DNA of 64,000 bases from Crotalaria pallida (taxonomy: Eukaryota; Streptophyta; Magnoliopsida; Fabales; Fabaceae): the NCBI GenBank assembly GCA_037953625.1, contig CM075655.1:24694001-24758000 (forward strand), in the 5' to 3' direction. Shown here piece after piece: positions 33,601 through 45,757 of this stretch (its first letter is position 1; the number at the start of each line of letters is the position of its first letter). The notes below the pieces were generated by a model. That model was given only the letters and a program-made list of their open reading frames with translations. It searched no databases and was not told where the DNA came from. A program made the position numbers and the translations under genes.

Positions 33601-34216
33601 CAAGAGAGAAAAGAGAGAAACCTAGAGAAAGAAAATTTTTAGAAAGAGAAATTAACTTCTATTTTGTTTTATTGTTTTGGGTTTGATTTGTGGAATTTTC
33701 ATATTTACATAACTTTATCATTCATTGCCCAAATAAAATGATTTTATAGTCAATGTGATCCTCTAGATGTGTAGGATTCATTTTTATGAGTATGAATGTG
33801 AATCTTAGGAGTTGTGTGAATTTTTATATTTTTGGCTTTGTATAAATTTTATTATCTTAATAATTATTTAATTTAAGGTCTAGATTTTTATACATTCATT
33901 AAAGTGGGAAGGAAAAATTTTATTTTTCCCTCCTATATGAGTGCCACAACCAAGTAGGTAAAGGGGAGGAAAAATTTTCAAGCTTGTCTTACAAGCCAAG
34001 AGCAAATTCATTTTTTAAAAAAAAATAAAAAAATCAAAATTCAAATTCAAAAGCATGATGATGGTTTTGTCTTACCAAGAAAAGCCACTTTTTGCTTTTC
34101 TCCAACTACCCACAAGTTTAAGAAATTACAAGAGTGCCATTGACTCTTGAAATATAACCCCAATTATTTAGAAGCAAACCCCAAACCCCTCTAGCCTATA
34201 AATACCCCTTCTTAAT
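33601..34216. other. AT-rich non-coding stretch before E4
   Basis: The part next to the palindrome, with AGAGAGAAA runs, looks like the 5' leader of the broken KRGRP ORF. The rest is AT-rich with A-runs near 34018-34035. TATAAATA lies at 34198-34205 on the + strand, but nothing it would drive is evident except the E4 LTR. Confidence 0.5.
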
Positions 34217-34797
34217 TGTCGTGTCCTTAACTAGAATCAGCCTTGAAGCTATGGAAGAGCCCCGAAGAATGATTCCAATCAAGAGATTAATGTAGGAGTT
34301 TTTAGGATTTCTGTGTATCCAGTTGGGATATACAGGTTCTCCCTAGTCAATAATCGTGTGTACCAGTGTCAACTTAGGGATGAGAAGACATACCTTAGCC
34401 CCTATAGCATGGTGGTTCTTATAGGGGATTACCTTTGCGTAATGGGCCATTCTGATGAGCCTTCTGGAGTAGAAGAATTCAAGTAGGATTCGTAGAGGAT
34501 ATGACAAGATCATATCCATAAACCCCGTAGATGATAGACTTAATCCAATACTGTTTTTATCTAACCAAGAGTCGTGGGAATCTAGGAGAGGTAGTTAGGC
34601 TTTGATGAGACTGTGATCGATAAAGATAAGGATGAAGATCCTGTTCTCGGGATTAATCTCCTCAGCACGCAACCTCTCTGAAGAAACCCAGTTTTCTCAG
34701 TGTAACTTTCCGACCGCATGCCTTGTTCCAGTGTCTAACTAGTCGGACCAAGGTGGCTTTGGTCGGGAAGCACTCGGTCTACTATAGGTCCACTACA
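34217..34797 (-). repeat. E4 3' LTR
   Basis: The 581-bp LTR runs from TGTCGTGTCC to CCACTACA and is similar to the E3 LTR. The left flank TTAAT (34212-34216) would be the target duplication; its partner is off-window. Confidence 0.88.
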
Positions 34798-34815
34798 TAA
34801 GCCCCCCAAGCTCGG
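34798..34815 (-). other. E4 polypurine tract
   Basis: The minus-strand reading is CCGAGCTTGGGGGGCTTA, directly abutting the LTR. Confidence 0.8.
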
Positions 34816-35343
34816 TGGGGTGATTTGAGCCCTGCCGAGTTATTGAGACGAGTTAACTGTTTTCCGACCGAACTCTTGATGAAAAGAGTTATCCGAGCAC
34901 AAGAGTGCTCTGACCAGAGTTGTCGCTTGATTGACCCAGAAGTGACCCTTCAATTCTACTTATGCTTCCACGTGTCCTTTACTTTATCGGGAAATGAAAC
35001 GTTATGTTTTCAAATTTGCAGGAAGCGCCACGTATCCAGTTTATCATAAATGGGCCTTTATTGATTCGGCCCAAAACTTTGAGATAGTGGAGGGAACTTC
35101 TGAAGTGAATTTCAAGGAGCGGTTTTTCTCAAAAATCATTTCCTTTTAACAATCAGAATTAGAAACCTCACAAGTTCTTCTCTCTCTTCTTCTTCATCGT
35201 TTTTTCTGGGATTTTGATCAACGAAGCCAAGGTCTGTCAAAGGAGTTCTTGTCATCACTTCGTCCTTCTTCCTTGCATCAAGTCCGTTTCCATCTCCGTA
35301 GTCTTCATTTTTCTTCGATTTATTGGTTGTTCATCATCAACAG
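34816..35343 (+). promoter_or_regulatory. Candidate promoter and 5' UTR of the E4 antisense gene
   Basis: The region holds a G-box CACGTG (34969-34974), a second ACGT core (GCCACGTATCC near 35025), and facing Site II-type elements TGGGCC (35051-35056) and GGCCCA (35068-35073). A CT-rich stretch at about 35175-35200 is typical of a plant 5' UTR. A good splice donor follows (CAACAG then GTAACG at 35344). All of these fit a host-like polymerase II promoter reading away from the LTR into the element. Confidence 0.5.
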
Positions 35344-35653
35344 GTAACGAACTTTTCCTTCACCGGTTATTTTCTCTTTCTTCTATGCTGTTTTAAAATT
35401 CTTTGCATGCGACTGTTCCTGCCATCTGCCATATGTATCTTGCTTAGAACTTTCTTTGTTATGCATTAACACTGGCCTTGTTCCCTTTTTTCTTGATTTT
35501 AAAAGAAATCTAGGGTTCGATAAATAGCCCATCACTGTTCCTGAGTATAACCTTTTGTCCTTTGAAGTTCTTTGCCCTTCATTGTCGTTTGTTGAGTGAT
35601 CGCCATAGTGTTTCTTAGGTTTGTTTTACGTTTTGCTGCACTAAATTTCTTAG
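35344..35653 (+). other. Inferred 5' UTR intron of the E4 antisense gene
   Basis: The donor is CAG followed by GTAACG and the acceptor is ATTTCTTAG followed by GGTTTG, 16 bases before the ATG at 35670. The interior is T-rich and has no long ORF. Leader introns of this size are common in plant genes. It is inferred only from sequence. Confidence 0.4.
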
Positions 35654-35669
35654 GGTTTGTATCGAAGCA

Positions 35670-35934
35670 ATGTTAAACATGAGTGAGGATTCTGTAAACT
35701 CTGATGTACCAAGAACACACAAGGCCGAAAACCCAGATACTTGCGTTAAACCGATAGCTATGCATTTTCCTCGGACTTTGAAAGAGTTCAGAGAGGGTGT
35801 GATTCACTATATGATTGCCGAGAGGGTAGAACAGAGGAGGTTAAGGAAGCGGCAGAGAGGTATTCGATATTTCAGTTGGTTTGGGGAAATTCTGCCCAGA
35901 AAGGGAGGTGTTCCCCAGCCGACCGTATTCATAA
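35670..35934 (+). CDS. E4 antisense gene, exon 1
   Basis: The ATG at 35670 opens MLNMSEDSVNSDVPRTHKAE and continues through a basic segment (RRLRKRQRGIRYFSWFGEILPRK). The ORF stops at 35940 unless spliced. Two donors, at 35908 (GGGAG then GTGTTC) and 35935, both leave phase 1 and join in frame to the acceptor TTTTCCTCAG at 35998. The first has the better consensus, so the exon may end at 35907. The E3 counterpart is off-window. Confidence 0.6.
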
Positions 35935-35998
35935 GTGTTTGATCCGAAATAATCAAGTTTTTCTGCTTTTGACTCCAAGTGTGCCCCCTTTTCCTCAG

Positions 35999-36826
35999 GT
36001 ATGAAGAGAAAGTGTGTTACCAATCCTGAATTCTACCCATTTCCACCTGATGCTGCTCAATACGATTGGGATGACCGAGAGTTTGTTGGTACCCAATCCG
36101 AGCTTTCAACGGAGGAGTCCCTAGAGCAAACCCGAGCCATAATTCTACCTTGTCCTGGTGATGATGCTGGGAACTTATATTCTATTAGTCCAGTGGGTCG
36201 GAATGAAAGAGTCTGCACTCAAATCCCTCAGGGTAGTACTGGTTTCTACTTTTATGAGGAAGTGGTTACTCGGCTAGGGATTAGAATGCCTTCTACTAGT
36301 TTTGAGATAGATGTTTTGAATACCATGAAAGTAGCTCCTTCCCAACTGCATCCGAACGCTTGGGCTTTTGTAAGAGGTTTCCAACAAGTTTGTTCTGTAA
36401 TGAAATGGTCTTGCACTATTCCCATATTTTTTTATCTGTTTGCTCCTCAATGCAACATTTTCGAGAGAGGGTCTGTAAGACGACCTTGGGTTTCTTTGAA
36501 GTCGCGTAATGGATATGCTCTTTTCACTAAGTTTTCTGAGTCTTGGAAAGGATTCAAGACTTTCTTCTTTAAATATAACTTTGTTGGTAATGGTGTCTAC
36601 TGGTTCACGCGGGCTGGCGAAGAGTGACCAATCCCTCGGTTCCCTCTTCAATGGAGTGCCAGCTTTTTCAATCGGAGGATTGCATCATATGCATCGGATT
36701 GGAAAGAGCTCGCTGAATATGAGAAAGATGTATGCCGAGCTGTTGAAAGTTACATAGTCACCAATGGGATGATAGAAACAAGGGATATAGTGGATATCCC
36801 TTCATCAAATTTCAAGGCTGAACATG
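35999..36826 (+). pseudogene. E4 antisense gene, exon 2 (one nonsense codon)
   Basis: This exon holds the conserved core of the gypsy-type-transposon domain family: FYFYEEVVTRLGIRMPSTSF, LHPNAWAFVRGFQQVC, RRPWVSLKS, SESWKGFKTFFFKYNFVG. A TGA at 36625-36627 interrupts it. The reading frame continues open beyond it (PRFPLQWSASFFNRRIASY) to a phase 1 donor at 36826/36827. E3 is open across the matching position, so the TGA looks like a single recent mutation. This domain is found in plant Tat-lineage extra ORFs. Its function is unknown. Confidence 0.78.
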
Positions 36827-36897
36827 GTAAACTGTTTTCTTTATGCTTTTATACTTGTGATTTATTTAGATCTAAAGTTACTTCGTTTTCTTTGCAG
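36827..36897 (+). other. Inferred intron, E4 antisense gene
   Basis: This 71-base intron runs from GTAAAC to TTTGCAG in phase 1, at the same position as the 90-base intron of E3. It is T-rich, as plant introns are. Confidence 0.78.
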
Positions 36898-38027
36898 ATA
36901 AAATGGCCTCTCGTATGTCTGCCCTGCTTCAAGGTGGCAAGAAAAGAAAAACTTCTGCAACCAGTGCAGCTTCCGGATCTTCAAATTTGAGCAGTCCGAG
37001 TTTAAGTACTTCTGCTCCTTCTGCTTCTCCGGTCGAGGTATCTCCTCAGCCACCTTCCAATGTGCTTGCTGTTGCTGCTACAGTTTCGCTGGGACCGAGC
37101 GGTCAAGTCCAAGTCTCCTCTCCCCCTCAACAACTGACTCGCCGCCGAAGGTTGGACAAAGGCAAAGAAAAAGTGTCCGAGGGGGCAAATATTAGGGCTG
37201 AGGGGACAAGTACCAAAGCTGTCACTGCTCCGAATTCTACTGCTACTCCATCAGAAACATTAATTTGGGACCGAGAATTAGATGAAAGGTTTCCCAAGTT
37301 TGTCTGTCCCGAATATGACTATCCTGGGTTCGGAATTCTTATCGCCGACGAGTGGTCACGTTGCAACATGACTTTGACGAAGTATCTACTTCGAAGTGCT
37401 AACCTGACTTATTTTTTGGCCAAGCAATCGGGAGATCTGTTTACTGGTTTTAACATTGAACAGAAAGAGGCTCGAGAAATGTCTGCGGCTCAAGAGGCTA
37501 GTCTTTCGGATGAACTGGTCCGAGTGAAAAATGAATTGGAGAATTTGAAAGCTGACAAAACCGAGCTGATCAAGGAGAGAGATTCTTTGAAAGTTTCTAA
37601 AAAAGTTGCAGAGGATAAGAGGAAGGAAGTGGAGGAGGCACTGAAGAAGGAGCTGCAGGAGAGCCGACAAAGGGTTGATGAACTGAGATCTGAAGTGGAA
37701 AAATCTGCTGCTACTGCTCGGAAGCTCAAGGAAAAAGCTCTTCGTCATAAGAAGGCGACAACGACCAACTTTTACAATTGGAGCAAGGGTGTTGATGATT
37801 CTTTCATTTTGGTTATCAAACAAATTCAAATTTTGAACCCTGAAACTGAGTTCAGGGTGGTCGGAGCTCATCCCTTTCACAGTGTTGAGAATGGGAAATT
37901 GATTGACCTTGAGACTAAGGCCGAAGTTGATCTGCAACTGGAAAATCTTCCCAATCCTCTTATTGAGCTGACTGAGGCTCTAGAATTTGATGACAAGGAT
38001 ATTTTCTTGTCTGATGTTGAAGAGTAA
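36898..38027 (+). CDS. E4 antisense gene, exon 3, coiled-coil protein
   Basis: The exon is open for 374 codons from the Met at 36903. It has the same layout as the E3 copy: a basic start (GGKKRKTSATS), a Ser/Pro-rich linker with RRRLDKGKEK, a conserved segment (WDRELDERFPKFV, FNIEQKEAREMSAAQEASL), a long coiled coil of Lys/Glu heptads near 195-285, then a conserved end (RVVGAHPFHSVENGKLIDL) and an acidic C terminus. It converges on integrase with a 655-bp spacer. No membrane segment is visible. The function is unknown. Confidence 0.78.
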
Positions 38028-38682
38028 CCTTGATCGGTTAATTTATGTTCACTCGTAGTATTCTTTTTCGCTGCTCGTTGTGTTCGAGCGTTTATTTCAT
38101 GTTTATTTTGAACAAAGTCCTTTTATCTTTTTAGAGCTGGATTTGAATCAATTTTCGGTGTATGCCAATCATATCATTGCCCGATGTATTATCGTCGTTT
38201 TTGGTTTCGTTGGTTACGTGCTCGATGGTATTTTCCGAGCGGAAACTCTTCGTAATTCTTGGGCCAAGAAAAACTTTATCACTTTTGTATGTATAACTAA
38301 TTGTGAGTAGAACTCGGATCGCCGACTTTAGCCGAAGCGGGACCCTTGGACCGCGAAACAAGGAAAGTAATTTCCTGAATTCGGGCGTTCTATGTATAAG
38401 TTGTTGAACTCTCGTAAAGAGTTGTATCTCGATTTCGCTCGGTGGCTAGCCGAACCAAATGAGTCGTACTTTTTTTCACAATGTTCATAAATAAGAGAAT
38501 TTCAAAGAAATTGACGAATTTTATTGATAAAAGAATACAAAGGTGAAATTGCTCATTTGCTAAATAATTCCTAACAATTTATATGTAATCTAAGAAGGAA
38601 GTTACCCTTCGTCTATTCAACCTAAACAATTCTGAGCAATAGACAAAACTATCTGTAAACAAAAGTAAAATAAAATGAGAGC
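38028..38682. other. Spacer between convergent antisense gene and integrase in E4
   Basis: This is the counterpart of 23854-24492 in E3. The part at about 38305-38465 is the most conserved and shares TTTCGCTCGGTGGCTAGCCG. No ORF is conserved between the two copies. Confidence 0.65.
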
Positions 38683-39876
38683 TTAGCTGTAATAAGATCT
38701 GAGCTTGGCCACGTTCCAGCTGTTATTGATTTCCGTGCCCGAGAGAGTTTCTAACTTGTAAGCGCCCGTTCCCGATTTAGCCTTCACTCGGTATGGACCT
38801 TCCCATTTTGGCTTCAGCTTTCCGACTCCAGCATTTCCTTTTCCGATATCCGCTCGGCGAAGTACCAAGTCTCCAATTTCAAAACTTCGTGGTCGAACCT
38901 TCTTGTTGTACTCTCGAGCTTGTCGTTCCTTTATTTTTCTTTCATGAGCTGCAACATTTTTTCGAATTTCCTCAAGTAGGATGAGTTCTTCGCTGAGCAT
39001 ATGGTCATTAGCCTCTGAAGGGCGTTCAAGCATCCTAAAGGTGGGGATTCGCTTTTCGATTGGAATGATTGCGTCACAGCCGTAAGTCAAACGAAAAGCA
39101 GTTTCACCTGTTGAGGAGTGTATAGTTGTCCTATGAGACCATAGAACGCTCGGAAGTTTATCCGCCCAAGTGCCAGCTGCGTTGCCAAGTTTCTTTTTAA
39201 TTCTGTCCAAAATGGTTCTGTTGGCGGCCTCGGCTAATCCATTTGTTTGCGGGTGCTCAACGGATTTGAAATAGTGAGTGATTCCCAGGTCGGCTGCTAA
39301 TTGTTGGAAATGAGAAGCAGCAAATTGCGATCCATTGTCAGTAACTATGGCATGAGGCACTCCAAACCAAGAGATGATTTCCTTTACAAAGAAAGATTGA
39401 ATACGGGCCGTAGTGATTGTTGCTAACGGTGCCGCTTCTATCCACTTAGTAATGTAGTCAATAGCTACTACTGCAAATTTTAGTTGTCCAGGTGTAGTAG
39501 GAGATTTTCCGATGATATCCATACCCCACTGATAAAAGGGCCAAGGGGCGCCGAGAGAATGTAGCTATTCTGCAGGTCTTTGGTAAATATCGCTGCGAAA
39601 CTAGCATTGAACACACTTCTTAACATGTTCCATGGCGTCTTTCTGCAATGTAGGCCAGAAGTAACCTGCCCGGATTATTTTCCGAGTTAGGGATTTTCCA
39701 CCCATATGATGGCTGCAGACTCCACCGTGGATCTCTTCAAGGATTTCCTCAGCTTGGGATGGATTGACACATCTGAGCATGGGTGAACCGAACCCTCTCT
39801 TGTACAGAACTCCATCAAGAACTATGTATTGAGCCGCCTTCTTAACCAATTTCCGAGCCTCTGTCTGATCTTGGGG
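38683..39876 (-). pseudogene. E4 integrase, truncated by E5
   Basis: The HHCC part (HGGVCSHHMGGKS, KKCVQC) lies at 39601-39849 and the catalytic and C-terminal part at 38683-39522, all in one frame. The catalytic residues of the intact 279-codon segment are Asp2 (MDIIG), Asp62 (TDNGSQF) and Glu98 (TNGLAEA), with the expected spacing. In-frame TAGs lie at 39601-39603 and 39565-39567; both fit a CAG-to-TAG change. E5 cuts the frame at 39881. The C terminus (FEIGDLVLRRADIGKG) matches E3. Confidence 0.9.
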
Positions 39877-41886
39877 AACGATGTAACACCCCGATTCGGC
39901 AACATGAAAACTTCAATTACTTGAATTAAATATAGTGAAAATTAGGGCCATTTTTTTTAAAACAAGTGTTACACAAGATGAGAACATTTAGATTTTCGAA
40001 ACATAGTTACATTTAAAACTTATGTTCTCATAATGCATAAAACCTTTCAAGTTCCAAACCGAGATGTCACAAGACACCGCACCTTGAAACTCGTTTTCAA
40101 AACAATATTTAAATCATAGCCCATTTACTTGTTTCAAAACATCAGTGTTAAATGGAACTTTGGCCGGGGTACAGTATGATAGAGCGAAGGCAATCCAAGA
40201 ACTTACAATGGAGTACATTCCTCCAAGGGGAGTGCCTAGCTTCTAGTCAGACACACTAAGACTCGTTTCCCAACTCCGGATCATGGTAGACCAAGCTCTC
40301 CAACCGCAAGTAGAGTTGTCCTCGTTCGTCGTTTCCAAGAATTTCTTCCATTATCTCTTTCTTCAGGGACCAACTTCTGTGCTCCTCCTTGCCAGGGCAC
40401 AGATGGATCGCTACAGACTACGCCATCTACCAGTTGCAATATCAGCAATTGCCGATACGACAACATGGTAGGAGAGAGTCAGTGTTCCGAACACTAAAGG
40501 GTTGACCATGCGGTCTCAGGGTAGATTCAATAGAAAGAAAGACAGATAACACAATAGAACAATGCAACTAGAACAACATAACATAAATATTTTACAATCA
40601 ACATATATATATAACATGTTATGCACATAGTATGTATGAATCATATATAACAAAACATATCATAATATTTCAAACACATCAAGATCATCACTCATAGTCA
40701 AATCATTCATTACGCTTGCGTCACAATTTCTCTTAACCTTTCCGAAACGCTTTTCCATTCTTTCTTCGATCGTTGTCTCAAAATTTAATAATTATTCCAA
40801 GAATCTTTTCTCGTATTTGTCTTATCATTCTTACTCAACACTTGATGTCTTTTTGTACTCTTCTTTGATACATCTTAGTCTTTCATGTTTTATCCTTCCG
40901 GTTCGCTCAATGATGGGGGAACATCATCATTGAGGAAGTCACACACGTCTACATCTCCTCAGTCATCCACCCAACCTAATCGGAAGCTAACAGGAGTACA
41001 GGACCTTTACCACGCGGGCACGACAGCTGTCTCACAATCAAATGGTCCCAGACCAGGAGGACTACAGCCTCAAATCAATTCAATTCATATCATTTCATTT
41101 CATATCATATAATCAATGCACGCTCTCAGCGGCGATCTCAAATGCCGCGTTCCAGTCCCTCTCACTGTTCCTGAAAAGCCATAGGGGTGACAGCACTATT
41201 CCGGTTCCGGGTGCAGAACTTACCACGGCATTGGACCCAGTCCCTAACACGTTCATATACCACTTGTGGGATTCGTTCCGCCCAGAATAGTACTCAAGGC
41301 AACGTGACGCTTTACCGCCCGAGCCTACCCTATTGCATTCACAACCCGAATATCCCTGATATCCAGGGTACCTTCCTCTCCACTACTTCGATACGACACT
41401 CATACCTCACCGCGTTTGTAAATGTCTTTTAAAGTCTTTTAAGGTTTTAGCGTTTTAATTAGCGGCTTAATCCTAACAGTCAGCTCGTCCTTGGTGCATC
41501 CCTTCAACGAAGCCCGACCACTAATCGCAATCCGTTCCCCAAAAATCTCAATGGCATCATGCCTCAAATTACTTTCTCATGCATCTCAGCATCATTAGCT
41601 CACGCTCAGCAGCATTCATAGTATCTTTCTCATCATCAGGATCCAGCCGCATCATCATCAACATCGTTCTCCTCGTTCGTTACTCCGCAGTATCATCAGC
41701 ATCATTCTCCTTAGTTGTTCCTCAGCAGCATCATCAGCAGCATCATCATCACCACGCTTCCGCTCGCCTCGTCGGGTATTTCTTGTTGCCATCTCAAACA
41801 ACATCTTTTCATCTCAATTCCACAATTAATTCTCTTTCATTCATTATTTATCGCTTTCACAATTTCATTCGCATCGCGTTTTATCT

Positions 41887-42028
41887 CTTTCTCAATCGTT
41901 TCTTATAACTTTCTCGCTTTAATCTTAACTCATCATTTATCTATTACTTTATTATTTCTTTCTCAATCGTTTCTTATAACTTTCTCGCTTTAATCTTAAC
42001 TCATCATTTATCTATTACTTTATTATTT
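41887..42028. repeat. Tandem duplication of 71 bp in the E5 LTR
   Basis: A unit starting CTTTCTCAATCGTTTCTTAT occurs twice back to back, essentially identical. The matching place in the E6 LTR (around 61270-61300) has a single copy, so the duplication is specific to E5. Confidence 0.85.
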
Positions 42029-44761
42029 CTCATATCTCGTGTTTGCATCTCTTTCCTCTTTTCAGTCTTATTTCATTACTTTCACGGTTTCATTAATATC
42101 GTTTCGCTATCCAGACATAATCAAACAATTTCTAAACAGAATGAAATATGCACCACAAATAAACATGTAGCAAGTAAACAAGCAGGTAAACAGCTAACAC
42201 AAATATCTATATCGCCTAATCCGCAGTACTCTCACAAACCATCTATTCATATTGTGAGCAACCACGTTGCGGGACCACAGCACTCTCACTCACCTGGATA
42301 CAAACACCCGAAAGCTCTACGAGATTTCCAGTCGTTATCCTTGCCACGTTTCCTTCGCGTCCAACACCCGAACTAAACATTTTTCCCCGTGCGTTAGAAA
42401 CGATTTACGTGAATTCTTAGTTTCGTTTTAAAATACTTTGAAATAATTCCTTTTTTAAAAGCACATTACCAATATCCAAAAAGGTTTTCAAGAGAACTTT
42501 AAAACAAATTCTAAAATAATCTTTTTATCAAAACAAATCCATTTCTCTTAATAAAAATCATTTTCTCTAAGCATTGAATGAAATCTTAAGAAAACAGTTC
42601 TTTGAAAATCTTTCTTAGATCAGATACAAAAACTCAAGAAGGTAAAACTTCAAATTGATTTAAGTTATTTAGATCACACTTTTTAAATAAAACATTTATC
42701 TAATCTTTTTGAAATTCAAAAATTGATTTTTCACAAACAAAGTTCACAAACAGCACACAAACAGTACATACAAGTTCCCAAGCATTCATAAGAACACACC
42801 ATACAACTCATATTTTCAATCATTCAAAACTATTAATTAAATTTATAATCTTATTAAATTAATTAAATTACTATTAAGAAAATAATTTAAACTTAATCAT
42901 TTAGTCTATCTTAACAAAATCGAATCACACATAAATTTTAAAACTAAGATCATTGAATCAACATTACCAAAAATCTTTTCACATAATCAAATCAACTTAT
43001 TTATTTAAAAATCAAAAAGATAAAGGTAAACACACATCACTTTCACATGAAAACAATTTTTCCCATCACATGAACATGCATAGACCGAATCATGCACATG
43101 GAATTTTGCAAGGATTAAATGCACAAATAAAAGCATAGAATCATGAAATCATTTTCCTTATTCTAGAACCAAAACCGTGAGCTTCCAGAAAAGAAAACCA
43201 ATAAATTTAATTCATTTTCAAGACTTTAAATCACACAACAATTTAAATCATAAACTACTTCAAAGATTCACACATATTTCTTTTAAAAACTCAATCATTT
43301 CATGCATGTTCTTTCAAAGCTTCTTAAATTCAATTAATCTTATCATGCATGTAACCTATATGAGGAGCAAACCTAGTTCTCTACTTTTCCCTAGGGTGGC
43401 CGAAAGTCAACATGCACCACACAAGGTTTTTGGTTCACTTTTTAAACATACAAAAGTCATACAATCACATAAAAACATATAGGATTTCAAGGCAAACTTT
43501 TTTTTAAAGCATCACACCACACCATTTACTCACATCAACATGCAAGAATATTATCAAAACAAGATTTTCATCAAAGATTTCTAATAAAACTTAAGTTCAT
43601 CATTTAAGCTTAAATAAAAATCAAGATCACACCTTAAATTCCTAAAAATGACATGCATGAACATAAAATCACTAGATCTAATCCTAAAACAAACACGCAT
43701 CAACTTTTTAGAAAATAAAAACATAGATCCTATTACTTTCAAGCTTGGCCGAATGGCCTTTTAAAAATATCACATACACAAAATCAAATACTAGATCAAA
43801 TCATGTTTATACTTTGAAAAATCATTTTAAAAACTTAGTTTCTTTAATTTCTCCTTAAAACCAAAACACATATTAAAGAAAAACATGATCTTTTCATTAA
43901 AATTGACATGCAAACCAAAGATCTAAATATTTTTCATTCATCAAACAAAGATAATCACATATATATACTTAGATCAAATAAGGACATCAACAAACCAACA
44001 TGCAAGACTAGGAATTTAAACTTTTCACAAATTAAGTTTAGGTCATAAATTTATTCAACAAATAATTATGAAGACACCTCATAGATCAAGATCTAGCAAG
44101 AAGGATCTAACATGCAAAGCTAAAGAATTTCGATTTATTATTAACTAAACTTAGATCATGGGTTTACTTATCAAATCATTACACAAACATACATGAATCA
44201 CGGTTTAGAGCAAGAAAAATAGACATGCAAGGAAGTTTATTTTAGTTTTCACAAAATCTCAAACAAAGCTTTAAATCTTTTAAGAGTTTAGTTAGAAAAA
44301 TATCAAAATCTTTTTAAGAAAATTCATCCGAAACCACAAAGCACAAGTCTAACATATTACAAATTGTTTTAAGTCTTTAAAGTCCAAGATCAAAGAGGAT
44401 CAACACATAAAATCATCTTTGAAGTCATAAAATTTAACATGCAAGAAGAAAAGAAATAAGGATTTATAAACTAAAAAGGAAAACTAAACTATTACAAAAT
44501 CTTCTTCTTGATCTTCAAATCCTACCATGAAGAGGGTTGGTTCTCTAGCTCTTAGTACTCTTGATCTACAAAGGTAAGGCTTTGGTAAGCTTGGATCTCC
44601 TTCCTCCTTCTTCCTACACCTCACAGCCATCTTCTCTTTCTCTCCCTCTCTTTCCTTTCTTTTTTTTCTCTCTAAGAGTTTAATGGGCTCTTAGGAGGTG
44701 TGTTGGTGTTGGTGGAAGAAGAAATGAAATGGGTGAAATGAAAATGAACTAACGCCACACA

Positions 44762-44770
44762 CATATATAG
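44762..44770 (-). promoter_or_regulatory. Candidate TATA box of the E5 LTR
   Basis: The minus strand reads CTATATATG about 970 bp from the LTR start, at the same relative place as TATAAATA in E6 (48899). It would leave nearly 4.9 kb of R-U5. Confidence 0.4.
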
Positions 44771-45741
44771 GCCACGAACCATTCCCCATTTTGCCCTTAG
44801 GTTTAGTTTTAGTTACACAAAATGGGAGGGGCGGTTTTGGGTTTACAAATAATTGCATGGGTGGTGTTTATCAAAGTTAAGGGGACAAGGTAGGATGGGC
44901 TAGAGCCTTAGGGGTCACTTAGGGCTAAGTATTAGATAGCTAATAGTTAGAGTTTACTAACTTAGTTTGGTTTGGTTTGGTTCACTTGGTTCCTACTTTC
45001 TTAACCCATAAGTTTCTAAAATTCCTACATCCTAGCTCATACATACACACATATACACGTACAACATACACATACACACGAATCATATACACACATGCAC
45101 ATACATACCGTAGCACACACATATACACATATATACATACATGCATTTTACATTTTATTTCTTAAGCATATTCATTCAAAATCATTAATCCACACACATA
45201 AGGCAATTAATTCAAAGAAATCACATTCATACAATCATTTCCATGCATCATACATCAAACACACAGTAAATTAAACACATCTCACATGAAAGCTTCAAGC
45301 CAAATCAATAAATTCATTTTCTTTAAAACACAATTTCCAAAATTCGTATTTTCATAATTCTGAAAATAAATTTTTATAAAACAACCCAAAAAAATCTGAA
45401 AAATACATTTTCAAAATCTACGTTCAAGACGATCGTTTTGATATAAATATCATGAAAATCTGAGTTACGGTTAAAAAGTTACAAATTTTCCAAGTTAATA
45501 ACTCAAACACTTCATTTTAAACAAAAATCACTTTTTAGGAAAAACCACAATTCATTTCTTAAAAATCAAATCAACAAAATCATTCACTTCTCTTTTATAA
45601 AAACATTTTGTTTTATAAAATTCCTTGAAAATCAGTACTTTATTTCTTTCTTACGTAAAATATTTTTCCGAAAATATAATCTCAGGGTTTATTTTGTCGA
45701 AAATCGTTTACGCACATATGGGAAAAATGCGGGGTGTTACA

Positions 45742-45757
45742 TTCTCCCCAACTTGAA
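45742..45757 (-). other. E5 polypurine tract
   Basis: The minus strand reads TTCAAGTTGGGGAGAA, abutting the LTR. It is preceded by TTTCTCGAGGACGAGAAAT, the block that ends pol in related chromoviruses (compare E1 and E7). Confidence 0.85.

Larger units (their letters stand above)
34217..39881 (-). mobile_element. E4: Tat-like Ty3/gypsy element, 5' part off-window
   Basis: Visible are the 3' LTR (34217-34797), polypurine tract, a three-exon + strand gene, and the integrase end of pol on the minus strand. E5 is inserted at 39881/39882, so the remaining pol, gag and 5' LTR must lie beyond the right edge. It is related to E3 throughout but clearly diverged. The visible pol has three in-frame stops and no frameshift. 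Confidence 0.88.
39882..45741 (-). repeat. E5 3' LTR, 5.9 kb
   Basis: On the minus strand it begins TGTAACACCCCGCATTTTTC (45741) and ends GAATCGGGGTGTTACA (39882). The E6 LTR aligns along its length in the opposite orientation. No coding sequence was found. The ORFs on the + strand (40885-43482, 44977-45165) are short and low-complexity and are not shared with E6. A CA/TA-rich microsatellite lies at about 45037-45145. Confidence 0.9.

Noticed and set aside
44977..45165. Tyr/Thr-rich ORF
   Set aside because: It translates a CA/TA microsatellite in the E5 LTR and is not conserved in E6.
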